Assembly (NCBI GenBank): GCA_963931925.1
Contig: OZ007570.1
Coordinates: 32,603,295 to 32,667,294, forward strand
From: Onchidella celtica
Taxonomy: Eukaryota; Mollusca; Gastropoda; Systellommatophora; Onchidiidae
Direction: 5' to 3'
Length of the DNA stretch: 64,000 nucleotides
Part shown: positions 27,879 to 39,620 of the stretch, piece by piece
Layout of the letters: each line of letters starts with the position of its first letter
Position numbering within the stretch: the first letter of the stretch is position 1
The notes under the pieces: generated by a model
The model's input: the letters and a program-made list of their open reading frames with translations, nothing else
What the model was told of the DNA's origin: nothing
Databases searched by the model: none
Position numbers and translations under genes: made by a program

Positions 27879-28817
27879 TTCACAGATTTATGGTTATGGT
27901 ATCTATTATAAGACGACCAACCTGTCGGTATGATCACTAACGATACGACCAGAGACCTGAGATCACACCAGATATAACAATACCCAGTTGTCTCAAATAC
28001 AATTCAGAAATTTACCTTTACAGCACAACTAATTCTATATCTATAAAATGTATAGCACTATTAATTATAAAAGAAAATAGAAACGACAAGAATGAAGAAA
28101 TTCAGCAGAAGGACCACAAGTACGTCAAGGACAACGAACCAGACTAGGACAAAGCTTCTACAAAAGAAAATATAATGGAAAAAAATGCAACCTACTACGC
28201 CGATTACACTACAAGCTACGAACAAGAACAGAGTCTGAAAAAAAAGAACGTATCTACAGAAAGGTAAGAGAGGGACAAGAGAGACGTCTTCCTAAAACAA
28301 CGAGGAAGATGGAACGGCACAATCTAAACAAAATTACAGGTCCCTACAGAACTGTTCACTGTGATGAACGAAGTTCCAAATTTAGCCCACCTCCCGAAGA
28401 GGATAAACTACGCTCACCACAGCAAACCCGCACCACCGCCCGTACAATCAATTACAACGAAAACAGCAAAAACAGGGAAAAAGACAGATTAAAGGAACAG
28501 CCCACAATCCAGGGCACACAAATTTTGACTTTTACTTAACTTTCAATCAGCGTTTTATTTAACTTGACGTATGCCGGAGCTCTGGCTGCTTGTCTCCTCT
28601 ACAGGCTGGCACACACACTCTGCAGAAATTTAAGTACACATTAATACATATTCATCAAAATACATGCATCAATACATATTCATAAATATACATAAATCAT
28701 ACCATCATGAAATTCCCATTCATCCCACGAACAAGGACAACAGCACGAATTCCTAGCACAACAGAAAAACAACTAGATATAACGAATACACAATGTCAAA
28801 ATGACCACAGATAAACA
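27879..28817 (-). other. 5' untranslated leader of the Gmr1-like element
   Basis: About 940 bases between the primer-binding site and the gag ATG hold no long frame in the element's orientation. The plus strand is strikingly A-rich, for example around 28070-28540. Confidence 0.7.
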
Positions 28818-28830
28818 GGACGAGCCCCCA
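28818..28830 (-). other. tRNA-Pro-type primer-binding site
   Basis: The minus strand reads TGGGGGCTCGTCC, starting one base after the 5' LTR. These 13 bases equal the start of the well-known proline primer-binding site of gammaretroviruses. The match then stops. Confidence 0.75.
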
Positions 28831-28831
28831 A

Positions 28832-30023
28832 TGTCACAAATCCCAGACTGGGAGATGTAATAGTTTATGACAGGACAACAATCACGAACAAACAAGTTTA
28901 ACACTTAACAAAACAACCCATCAGACTCACACATTTATTAAACATAATTATACAGATAATAGCGCAATTACATACATTATATTATGGCAATTAACTGCCG
29001 TACAACGGCCTTATTCTCACACACACTCTCCCTCGGATCCACAATCCCGTAGTTACTCCTAAAGGCACTTCGGCCTCAGCCTCTCCCCTCAGGGTCTTAA
29101 TAGCACATTAATAATTCACTGGCACCGCAGTCTCTCAATATCACCTTCCTATTGTCATACACCTTAGCACTCCCCTAGCACCTCAGCAGGGCAATAACAC
29201 ATTATCATTTCAATAGACATTATCATTTCAATAGTACATTATTAGTTCACTAGCCCCTCAACATGGCAATAGTGCATTATCACATTCACGCTCATATCTA
29301 CGTCCCTGTCCGTGGCCTGACTGCCACGACTCTATGTGCCTCTACTGTCCTGCACTGACAGCCTCACTTCTGGCCTATGTGTGGCCTCCGGCCCTATGCT
29401 GGCCTATCCCTTGTGCTCATCGAGGTGGCTCTGCGGCCCGTCCTCGACACCTACAAGAATAACATTACATTGGTATAATACCCTACCATTTCTATTCACT
29501 CCACCTCTCCTTACAACCCACGAAGCGTACATACACTAGTTCACCTTTCACTCACCACACATCTTACGGTAACACACCTCCATCGGAGTACACACTACTC
29601 ACTCGCGCTACAAATCCATGAACTCACTTTCATCTATCGCTCATGGCGCACATTGCTATATCCAATACCAAGGACTTCCACATTCCTCACATATACTTAT
29701 TTACATCATGGTAATAGACGAATATAATATAATACATCAATCATAATAATCAATCAACGTTCTACGTACCAGTCATCACTGGAAAGACTCTCTCACTAGT
29801 CTTCTCGACTGCTCCCCTTATGTCCGCCCGATGGGCTCTTATTCACAGGTCCGTTCCGTAGGACCTTCTAACTTGCAGTGATAGTAATACAGCGCTTTCG
29901 CCTCATTCAGACCCCCCCACTACTCACAACAGCACGCTTAACTTACTTGTCTACCGTGAGCCCTTCTTACTCTACACCCGCTCTGTAGCAATCCCCTTAA
30001 TTGCACTCACTCCACTCGTGACA
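28832..30023 (-). repeat. 5' LTR of the Gmr1-like element
   Basis: 1192 bp, nearly identical to 21620-22810, followed by the TAGTG target duplication. Confidence 0.96.
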
Positions 30024-30028
30024 TAGTG

Positions 30029-31604
30029 CATATCCAAAGATGGCACTATGCCTGCCCATCAATGGAAAAATTATTTTCTGACATGGACCTGGAGTGCATC
30101 CTGTCCTTTCTGAGAAAGGCTAAGAAAACTAGATGTAAAAACTTTTATACTCATTTACAAAACTCTTTTCAGATCCATGAAAAATAACTTTTTTACCAAT
30201 ATGATAAAATCTATAGGGAACTGTTTTGTGTTTAAGTCTATTTGTAAAATTTAGAAGCTCCTAACACCAAACATGATAAACTACCCAAATAGACCGTGAA
30301 AACGGCAATGGCCGTTATTGTGCCGACGTACCTTCCTCACCGTGCGAGGGGCGGCAATTGTCGGTATTGACTCGCAAGCGCTCACGCCGCACGGGCGGCA
30401 AAAGTCTGGAAGGTCAAGCTGACCGCGCCATGCGCAAGCCCTATTTTCACGCATCAGGTCACTGACCTTTTTGAGACGTAACCACCATGTTATTTTTCAC
30501 TGTATCTCTTCTAAATCAAACGCATTGTGACATGGACATGTTAACCAGTGAACCACTGGTCGGAATCACAAAGACTAAGCTTTCAAAGGCTCTCCCCACA
30601 CTTTCAAAAGATGTAACATCGACATGCGAACTGTTGTTCAACAAATTTGCAATATTATCTCATTTTCTCACAAACTGACCACCATCTGGAGGTGTCTGTA
30701 TCTAAGAACCAATCAGAAACAAGCTCCAAAATAATCTTTGCCCTAAATGCCCACATTGGTTTATTAGTATGTGTCAATCAGGATGAAACCATTTGTGTAG
30801 GGCTTGGGAGGGCCTGGCTAGTTATCATGCTTCGTTCTCACGAAAACTACAGCTGTCAGTTTGGAATCATAAGTCAGATCATTGGTTAGAGACTGACAGA
30901 CTAAGGTTTTGCTGGTTAATTCATTATCAAGAGTGATTAGGCATAGCAGCGAATGTTTTCATACCGATCTATAAAAACCGAACCACGTGGACAGCGTTTT
31001 TGGTCATCGCATCGCGGCACAGGTCAGTGACCCCAGATAAGATTCTCCGTGAGTAAGGTCACTGACCGTGCAGCGGGCTTTACGGGTAGCACGCGGGGTA
31101 TGGGTTGAAAGTCAAACTCAAGCAAATGTCGATCTAATATTTTGAAGTATATTTTATTTTCTTCCACCTGTTCAGGCAAAACAGAACCAACAAGAACAGA
31201 AACAGGTAAAACAATCAAGCCTAGAGTGCCTTTGTGTCTGTCCCTTACAAGAGGTTCATGAGAACAGTTTGGTGTAGGACATAACCCGGTTAAGAGGCAA
31301 CGCTAAAACAGAACAAGATGGTTTATCCGATCTTGCCTTATCTCTTTAAGGATATTATTGATGTTTGTGGCCCACTTGCTATGACACTTCATTGTCACTG
31401 TAGTCCTTAAGTCTTGCTTTGCACTAATCAATGTCTGTTTTATGTCAATGAACGTTGTCATGGACGTTGTGGGAATTACTTTTAGGTCTGTAGAATGTCC
31501 ATGGATGAAGACATCTCTTCATTAAACATTTATAAAATTATCAAGTTTGGACCAACCCAAGCCATATTAGAGTTTACAACACAAAGATGTCAAGTAAATA
31601 GGCA
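30029..31604. other. duplicated arm sequence, no gene
   Basis: Aligns with the reverse complement of about 45960-46690. A block at about 30300-30470 (CACGCCGCACGGGCGGC and ATGGCCGTTATTGTGCCGAC), rich in G/C, is missing from the other arm and is probably a small insertion. No open frame here looks like a protein. Confidence 0.6.
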
Positions 31605-33485
31605 TGAACATTGTCCCAAGGCGTATAGGTAGAGTGCGCACATCCACCATCTTGTCTGTCCGGACCCACTTAAGCCGTCGCGAACCAATCGGCGGCGAGT
31701 TCACTACTGTAAACAATGACACGTGTATATACGCACATGGGAGACGTCGGTCAATTCTTTCACTTCCTTTCTCTTGTCTACACGGATGGTAGGGAATCGG
31801 ACCAGTTTGGATACATCCTTTCCACCCCTGTCACAACAGTCAACTGCAATGCAACCAGCAGGCATTTTAACTGCTTAGACCATAGATATAGTACACACAG
31901 ATCGCACGCTCAGCGAACCTCGCGCGATGCCACAGTGCGCATGACCGACATAGCGATAAGCCTGAATCGCTGACTGGCTCAGTGTTGCTTGATTGTACTT
32001 TGTAGGGTAGGCTGTTTTACAGTGACGATGCGCAAGAGAATCATTTTTAAAACAAGGGCTAAAAACAAAAAAAAAAAAAGAGGGGGGGGGGGAGGAGGTC
32101 TAAAATGCACCGTATCAAACACCAACAAATATATAACGCTATCAGTATCATGAGATGTTACCAACGATAGTGACTTGGCTAAACAAAAAAAAAAAAAAAA
32201 AAAAGGAAATAAAATAATAATAAATGAAGAATCTGTTAAGACTCGCAACCCTATTAACAAAATAGATATTTCAGGGGGTCTCTGCCTCGGATCCTAGTTG
32301 GTGTTCAGTAGGAAAAAATCGGCATAGATATATATTACAGATATGGCTAAAAACCGGTGTTAGCATCATCTGTGTTAAGGTATGAACACCCCAACCATTA
32401 TTTCACTGTGGGCTATATTAACATTTTCATTTATCCCACATTTTCCAAGATGTCCCAAGTTGAAATATCTCACACACGTTCTTTCACTCTTGCCTCAAAT
32501 TTTGACAACCAGAAACACGCCCTAAAACCAATTAGATTTTGAAAACTTTGGCAGCATACCAGGCAACCTAATATGTTAGATACATTCCTTATCATGCACT
32601 CATAAAAAGGTTAAGAGCCCAGATAGCGTAGCAAAGCATGACACTGAAAGGTCTACACTCTACTTGACTGTTATGGTTGCGGCAAATTAGCAGTAGCAGG
32701 TTAGCCTGATTAGAGTTACTGGCATTCTCCAGGAATAGCATAGCGCTGTGGTACTGAAACCATTCATTTAATCTTAGATGACTTGGTTCAGACCCAAATA
32801 TTGGGGCGGTTCCAAGAGAGTTCTAAAAAAATACATCTTTTTTCGGTTTCAGTTTTAGGTCGAAGTCAACCACACAATGATACATTTATTTCAATAGGCC
32901 TACAATTTAAGTTCTAACAGCAGAAAAAATGGTAAAGCAAAACAACTAAACAACAGTAAACTTACTTAGAACAACAACAACAAACAAAAAAATAATACAT
33001 GAAGATCTACATCCCATCTACTCGATGGGAATATAAAAATTTACGGTTTATCATTGTCTAACTCTGATTGATCTAGTCTAGCAGACTATAATTACTCCCT
33101 GTCTGCACCCATGAAATATCTAAAATAGTTTATTTACGTTTCCAAACAATACTCTGTTGTGTTGTGAAAACTTGCAAAATATGCTGGTCCTCCTAATTTA
33201 ACGCCTCTAAATAAGTAAATATGAACGCGAAAGTAATAGCAGACAACAAAATGTTTACAAGCGGAAGCCCCGCATTCAGGCTTATCGCAATGGGGGGCTA
33301 CTTCCTGGCTGGCATCACTTTTCATTCCACCAGCGGAAGGAGTGCGCGATCTCTGTGTTACTATATCTATGGCTTAGACACATCTCGAAGTTACACTCAT
33401 CAGCTGGTCCACCGGCCATCTCGTTTGGCGGAAGTACAAAACAAAAACTCTGTGATGTCATGCGCATTCTACCCATATCCGTCCG
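31605..33485. mobile_element. insertion with long imperfect inverted ends
   Basis: Absent from the other arm, whose sequence jumps from the equivalent of 31650 to 33540. Left and right portions match in inverted orientation: CCATAGATATAGTACACACA (31882-31901) against ACTATATCTATGGCTTAG (33361-33378); ATAAGCCTGAAT (31957-31968) against ATTCAGGCTTAT (33274-33285); and the outer CGTATAGGTAGAGTGCGCAC against GCGCATTCTACCCATATCCG. I see no coding region and no clear target duplication, so the class is open. Confidence 0.5.
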
Positions 33486-33489
33486 AGTT

Positions 33490-34299
33490 TGACTGTGTAG
33501 AAACATCAACCCTAAAGTTAGTGGTGTACAGTCTAGTTTGTTTTGCCTCGGTTTAGATGCAGACTTGAACTTCCCTTGAGTCACCTAATGAGACAGACAT
33601 TATTTCCGTGTCACTAGTGTGTGAGGCCCCGTTTATCTCCATAGTCTAAATACATCTCACACTAAAGCAGAGACAAAACACACGCGGCCGAGTGCGCTAC
33701 TTGTTGATTAGAATTGCTCCATAATTTTATCCTTTGTCAAAAACCCATTGTCTATTTTACTTTTTCAGGCAACGGGGCCGAGAAAACGACTGCACTTATG
33801 GTTTCTGCCATCATCTTGCTTGCCGCCATGTCTAACCAATGTACTATGTGACCTAGCTCCCATTTCAAAACAATGAATAGCTGTCAGAATCCGGTTAAAC
33901 TTGAAAAAAAAAAAAACACCAATCCAAAAGAACAAAAATTTCCGTTTGAGCAATGATAATAACATCTTAAAAAAAAAAAAAAAAAACCTTTTTAATCGAG
34001 CAATGCTTCAAAAGACTGAATGAATAATTTATTAAAATTGTCTGGTCATTTTCATTTGTAAAAGAAAAGAATGTACCGAACCAATTTAATACTCCAAATT
34101 AGCTATCGTCCACGCATGGATGTAAATCACAGTAATCGTCTGCCCTCGAAGGATGACACTTTTTATTATCTGCACCATGTAAATTATTTTACTCTTTTTT
34201 TTCCTTCTTAAACCCCAGGCCGTTAAACTGTGCGAAAAGTAAAAGAAATACCGATTTTGCATAGATTTTGTGTCCTTTATAAATTCATGGCTGTTGGTT
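33490..34299. other. duplicated arm sequence, no gene
   Basis: Aligns with the reverse complement of about 45150-45860. Poly-A tracts near 33905 and 33970 are not shared exactly with the other arm. Confidence 0.55.
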
Positions 34300-34412
34300 G
34301 GTGAATGCTTTTGGTGGAGCCTCTTCCTTTCCTACGAAACTTCTGTATTTTTCATCTTGCTTCTTCACAACACAATAATGTTGACCTTCTTTCTATAACC
34401 TCAAACTTAAGC
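34300..34412 (+). repeat. dispersed repeat, copy 4
   Basis: A degenerate copy (CTTCACAACACAATAATG followed by TTGACCTTCTTTCT). It pairs with 45015-45125 in the inverted arm. Confidence 0.55.
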
Positions 34413-35574
34413 TCAAACTAAAATCACATTTTCCATCCACTCAATTTATGTAACCACACAAAAAACAGTATAAATGTTCATTCAGTGTTTGCAGTATGAA
34501 TGCAGACAACGGTTGCTGCCAGGCAGGCACAATTTAAATAAACGTTATCGTTCTAACAAGAGATTGTAAGTTGCAGGTGATGGAAAGAGCAAAGCATAAG
34601 CCGTGAGCATATTTCATTTTAGTCTTCACCATAAAGCCCTGGGGCGTGAAGCGATGTACCACCAAACATAGATCAAAGCAGAATCGTGACTGAAACTGTT
34701 GAGAAAAGAGAACATGAACATTGATGGGTAAAATATTTATGTTGTCTTTGTGTATCTTATAATAATAATTTATTTGGCATCCAGCTACCCATGCCCTTTA
34801 TCTAAATCTGCACCCGTTCACCTTGAGAAGGGCGATAACCTCCGTCAATTTATGCAGATAATCAGCTAGCTCAAGCGCTTAAAAACCTATAGTTTTGTTA
34901 GTATAAAGAGTTGGGGATATCAAATTCGATTATAAAACGAAGACAAAACTGAGGTTCCTTAGCCGTTATCATTATTAGGTCAGATTAAAAAAAAAAAATC
35001 ACGAACAGCTGAAACAAAGTGGTACTGACTTAATGTGCGTCGGAAATATTCAGCTGTGTTTTGTGATTTTACCTTATAATAATATTTTAGAGCCATGGCT
35101 ACTCAATTTTTACATCATTGTTTTACAGTACGTAGAGCACCGGTCTTATTCCGTCTGTACAGCAAACTAGTTAAGATCCCCAAGCGGCTCCTTGTAAAAG
35201 AAACATTCTTAGTCACAATACGCAGCAGCCACATAAACTGTGTCAGGGTCACAGAGGTTGGAAGTTTGTAAAAGCAGCAATTTACGACCCAATGTCCTAC
35301 GCTCATTCACCACATCCACGATGGCTATCATTTCATAACGATGTGATACCTGATGCCACATGAGAAAATGAGACTGCATGATTTGACTAGCTATGTTCAT
35401 TGTTGGGAATAAAATTATTGGCATCATTCAAGGTCATTCAAATCTGAAGACAGCAACTCCTGCATACCATTGTATTTATCACGTGAACATTGTCAGATCT
35501 CAATAACAGGCATAGTATATAAAGAAAAAATCGACAAAGAGGGAAAATAAATCTCTGTTCTTGTCTTTATTTAT
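34413..35574. other. right end of the plus arm and adjoining non-coding DNA
   Basis: Homology with the other arm is traceable to about 35345 (equivalent to about 43905), including GTTAAGATCCCCAAG and CAGCAGCCACATAAACTG. No gene is seen. Confidence 0.55.
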
Positions 35575-35763
35575 TTATTTATTATTATTTTTTTTTAAAG
35601 AATGCATTATCTTTTCATATAAATCTTTAACTCTTGCAGTCTTTTGACATTTAACGTCATTTTTTGCTTTGGTGGTAATGGATTCACATTCAGCTGGCTT
35701 ATCTACATTCTGGGCTAATTCACTGCACGTTTGATTGCACGATGCACCTTGGCCCCTAAAGGG
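35575..35763 (-). CDS. candidate terminal exon of an unknown minus-strand gene
   Basis: Downstream of an acceptor-like TTTTTTTCTTCAG (35776-35764, minus strand), an open frame encodes PFRGQGASCNQTCSELAQ, then CESITTKAKNDVKCQK and a Lys/Asn-rich end, followed by a stop. Repeated AATAAA signals follow within 25 bases. The four Cys suggest an extracellular protein. No upstream partner exon was identified and the frame could be chance; the composition is not low-complexity except at the very end. Confidence 0.3.
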   Translation of the reverse strand, partial: PFRGQGASCNQTCSELAQNVDKPAECESITTKAKNDVKCQKTARVKDLYEKIMHSLKKNNNK

Positions 35764-35799
35764 CTGAAGAAAAAAAAATTGAAATATCATTTATTAGAT

Positions 35800-37444
35800 C
35801 TATGTTATTGCTAGAGAGCTGTAGTTTACAGTCCTTCGTGAAACAATATTTCAGCCACAGGGCAGTGTTGAGATGCTACGTTTAACATTATTAGGCTGTT
35901 GGCCATTTAATTGACCATACAGCTGGTCACAACATCATTATAACAAAGCAGTACACAAAATCAGGCCTTGAAAAGAACACATTACACACTGAATTCAAAA
36001 ATTAAAAAATAAAAACAATTGAGAAGTAAGCACAGTAAATCATGGCTCGAACCAATTTCTTATCGGTTGGGGAAGTGCTAAAAACTACGTACTATATTTA
36101 TGAAGCTTTTATATAATTTATATATATATATAGAAACATAATGACGTGTTTGAAGTCTAGCTTGTCTGTACTATTAATATTATATTAAACTACATAAACC
36201 TGACGATGGTATGTGTCCTCCTGAGCACATTTACTGTTAACACTAAGCTGAACTGTGTGGCGATCTAATTCAAGTTAAAAACAAGTGCGCTTCGCTCTTT
36301 ACTTCAACAGACACGGGTAGTGGTGTAACAATGGATTCTTACGTGCTGAGGATTATGTATGCCGATGACTATTTCATATTATGTATGCATGTGAACTATA
36401 ATGTGTGTCCATTATTATTTTTGGACGTCTGTTTTTTTGTTATATTTTTTTGTTTGTTTCAGTATTGTCTTTCTTCATATTGCAATTGATTTGTAAAAAA
36501 CACAATTTGAAAAATCACTTTATGGTACCGATGAGGCAGTGAGCCGGGGACGCCAGTGGCCGGGCTGCACTGGGTTTTTGTTAGTTAGCAACCTTCACTG
36601 GGTTTTAGGCTTTTAGGTTTTAGGCTTTTAAACTTTAAGGTTTTTAGTTTATAGTATCTTTAGGTCTTTATATAGTTTATTGCATAATTATAGTTTATAG
36701 GTCTTAAGAGTTAATTATATTTTTAGACACTAAGTATTTTTCATCACTTGTTATATCAATCCAATCATTGCTGAGCTACATAACCTTTTCAACATTTTTT
36801 ATTTTTTTTGCTAATAAAATGTGGCGCCTGTCGTCAAAATGATACTGGTGTGGTGTAAGATCGTGAGCAAGCACCACGGTGATGATGGTTGAGTGTTGAA
36901 TGTTTGAATATTTAATCCTATTATTATCCACCACAGTTTAAGTCAGTTTCCATTCTATATCATCCCATTCCACAAATCATCACAGTCACACATATTCTAT
37001 TGAAACTGTAGTTTTTCAGAAAAATCTGGGATTGAAACTGAGGGTTTAGATTTGCTGTTCGGGTTCGAAAATATGGCGGCATCCACCGGCTCGTAGTCTT
37101 TGGAACTATATAAATGTTTGTGATCAGGATGTTCATTGAGCATTCGTGTGTAGGTTTCTGGCATGTTGTTGTCCTTTGGACAATCTGTGACATTTGGTAT
37201 TGGTATAATTTTTGGTTTTTGTGTTAGCCATGGTGGGGTGGCAGGAAATGAGACATCTTCATCTTCATGGAATTAGGCGGTCGGATTTTAGCCCGAGCGA
37301 GCAAGGACCGAATCCGAAGGAAAACTGGCGGGGTAGACCTGGGGCAGTTTTGAAATCCTGGATGTCTGCTGTGCCGAACACCACCTAACATTTTGAGGTG
37401 ATGTATGCTGGTTTAGCAGATCCATAAATTATGCTTGCGTAATC
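35800..37444. other. non-coding, low-complexity patches
   Basis: I see no gene. A TTTTAGG/TTTAGGC-rich patch covers about 36600-36670 and a TATA-dinucleotide run lies near 36117-36132. Confidence 0.5.
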
Positions 37445-37457
37445 TAAGCTGGATCTG

Positions 37458-37929
37458 GGGACAAGGTGGTCTAGAGGCAAGGTGCTCGCCTCTCATGCCA
37501 AGGGTCCCGGGTTCTAAACCCGGGCAGTGCAGGCATGTTGGAAAGTGGATTTTTCTCATATTTTCAAGTCCCTGGTCCTATTGGGGGGTAGGATCGAGTA
37601 GTTCTTGGAAATTGGATTTTTCTCATATTTTCAAGTCCCTGGTCCTATTGGGGGGTAGGATCGAGTACCTAGTCTTCTCGGATAAGGACGAAAAAATTCG
37701 GAGGGCCCGTGTGCACGTTGCGCACGTTAAAGATACCTTGGCAGTTGGAAATCGTAAAGAGCAGGCCGAAAGGCCGCTGCCCGGGCAAAATTGAAATTAA
37801 TAGATTAAAATTTATCCATATCATCTCCCCCCCCCCCCCCCCCCCGCCAGAACAAGAAATAATAAAACAAATAAAGTGAGGTGTAAATGCCAAGAGCAGC
37901 GAACCTCCTAAAATAAAGACCTCAAATCA
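37458..37929 (+). mobile_element. tRNA-derived SINE, full length
   Basis: Flanked by TAAGCTGGATCTG (37445-37457 and 37930-37942). The head carries a pol III A-box region (GGTGGTCTAGAGG) and B-box (GGGTTCTAAACCC), closest to a tRNA-Glu type. A 67-bp unit beginning GAAAGTGGATTTTTCTC is duplicated in tandem (37541 and 37608). Then come a central block with CGTGTGCACGTTGCGCACG, a 17-bp poly-C run and the tail CCTAAAATAAAGACCTCAAAT in two pieces. It is nearly identical to 54951-55421. Confidence 0.93.
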
Positions 37930-37942
37930 TAAGCTGGATCTG

Positions 37943-38720
37943 AACAGGGAGAGCGGCAGAGATGTATCATGGAGATTCGACCCGCATCCCACTCTGTTCC
38001 GGAAGTGATCTTTTAGAACATCACTAGTAATATATATCAGGACTTTTTGGCATGACATTTGACAGTTTGAATTGTTTAATGTTAACTTTTTTGTTGAAAA
38101 ATCAGGCCCAGGAATTTGGTGTCGGTTTTCATTAGCATTCGTTGGCTTCAGTTAAAAAAAAGGTCTGGGTCCCTGTGAAATTTTTTTTTATTGCAAAAGT
38201 GGACAGCCGTGGACTTTTGAGGCGAGAATTCAAAAGTATTTGCATCTGCCCACCTCTGGACGGTGTTTAGCGACAGCTGCATTTTTCGTTCCATTCCATC
38301 TATTCTGGGACCCCTGTAGAAAATTACATGTCAAAATTGGGCAAAAAAGAAAAAGTTACATTTAGCAAAGCCCCGTGTAAGAAATAATACACAAGCGATA
38401 CAATGCAAACTAAACGAGAATACAGAAAATCTGTAGTTATCTGCGAGTTCTTGCTTGGTCATCATCACAATAAAGCACGCCTGCCAATGTAACATAATAA
38501 TTCTGTTTTGATTTTATCTTTTATTGTTCGATTGTTTTATCTGTTCCATTTTTTTTTTTTTTTCTGTTTTTTTTTTCTTGATAAAGGCGAAAGCCGAAAT
38601 ATCGGACATTTTCTGTCTTCTCTTTTACTTTGCATTGTACCGTTTGGGTATTATTTCTTACGCAGAGCGTTAATCAAGAGCTGACTCAGTACTATAAATG
38701 CCATGCTAGGCCACGGGTTG
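37943..38720. other. non-coding
   Basis: No gene seen. T-rich tracts lie near 38550-38577. The phrase AAAGGCGAAAGCCGAAATAT near 38585 resembles ends of some Penelope-like elements but is too short to call. Confidence 0.45.
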
Positions 38721-38724
38721 AATT

Positions 38725-39620
38725 CAGAGTTTTTTAAATCTAGTCATAGTGAAGTGTCCTTGAGCTGTTCTCGTGAGCAACATGTTTTGTAGGTAAACTA
38801 GGGACAGAGCAGCTTGAGTCCGTGATTTAATAGCATTGTTAGAGGGTGTGAGGTGGTTGTAATTGACTGTTGACATTCAGTAGTTCGTGAAAGCATGAGT
38901 TTGGATTTAATTTTGATTAACCTATTTAGAAGACGACCTTGTCTGTCTTAGTGCAAGGCGAGATGAGCTCGCATGGCTGCACCAGTCAAATCCAAGGATT
39001 TGGACGGTAGTTACAGGTAGCTAGACATTATAAAAGTCAGCCCATAACCCCTGTCCATCATCACATGCAGAAAAGTATTCACTGCGAAATGGTCGGCTTG
39101 TTCGAGCCAGATCGAAACAGAGACGCAGCAGAGCAGTCCATCTATACGAGGAGCCTAGAAATGACGAGCTCCAGCTAATAGCTGCCCGGACTTTGTCCAC
39201 CATCCAACGCTCTTGTTGATATTCCCTGGTTCTTGATAGCTAGGGAAAAGGGTATGCATTTAATTGTATGTCAGAATTCAGATGTTACCAGCAGTATGGG
39301 AGTCTACTCCTAGAGTCACCGCCAGGCAGTGCCAGAATAATAATATATGACATGAGCCATTGCAATTGATTTGGCGTGTGCTGAGACGGTGAAGACTATA
39401 ATTTGTATTAAATATCCTATGAGTCATTAGTTATATTTGATCCAGTACTAAGATCTTTTTGTCCATTCTAAAAATATATTGCTTTTGCAGTTACCCTGAA
39501 AGTCATTTTATATAATTATATATGTTATCTTTATTTAGCTAAATCAATACATTATTGTGGCCCTACAGGCCTGACAAAACTATTTCATTTGATTTGTTTA
39601 ATTAATTCCAGTACGAAAGT
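38725..39620 (+). repeat. LINE-associated direct repeat, copy 1
   Basis: Parts align in the same orientation with 42440-43640: TCCTTGAGCTGTTCTCGTGA, the CACCAGTCAAATCCAAGG and TTTGGACGGTA blocks, ATGCAGAAAA and GTGGCCCTACAGGCCTG. The two copies flank LINE coding debris, so they may be the 5' untranslated region of one LINE family. Confidence 0.5.

Larger units (their letters stand above)
21620..30023 (-). mobile_element. young Gmr1-like Ty3/gypsy LTR retrotransposon
   Basis: An 8404-bp element flanked by a perfect 5-bp duplication TAGTG (21615-21619 and 30024-30028). The LTRs (1191 and 1192 bp) differ at only about four positions by eye, so it inserted recently. Order on the minus strand is LTR, tRNA-Pro-like primer site, gag-protease, integrase, reverse transcriptase, RNase H, polypurine tract, LTR. 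Integrase before reverse transcriptase is the hallmark of the Gmr1 group of Ty3/gypsy elements. The inverted arm near 46655-46700 lacks it. Confidence 0.96.
14777..35345 (+). repeat. plus arm of a large inverted segmental duplication
   Basis: Stretches of this arm align in reverse complement with 43905-50790. Matches include CAP exon 3 to intron 3 (14777-15500 to 50778-50031), intron 4 ends (16060-16175 and 20268-20360), exons 5-6 and the 3' flank (20480-21614), 30024-31650, 33540-34560 and 34620-35345. The arm has grown to 20 kb through later insertions: the TIR transposon at 16176, the LTR element at 21620, and the inverted-repeat insertion at 31605-33485. Confidence 0.92.

Noticed and set aside
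33221..33584. Overlapping open frames on both strands
   Set aside because: They lie in the inverted-repeat insertion, have no domain and show no codon pattern.
37458..37535. tRNA gene at the SINE head
   Set aside because: The acceptor stem is missing and the segment continues into the SINE body with target duplications outside.
38580..38610. Penelope-like element end
   Set aside because: Only about 20 bases resemble it and no reverse transcriptase or GIY-YIG sequence is near.
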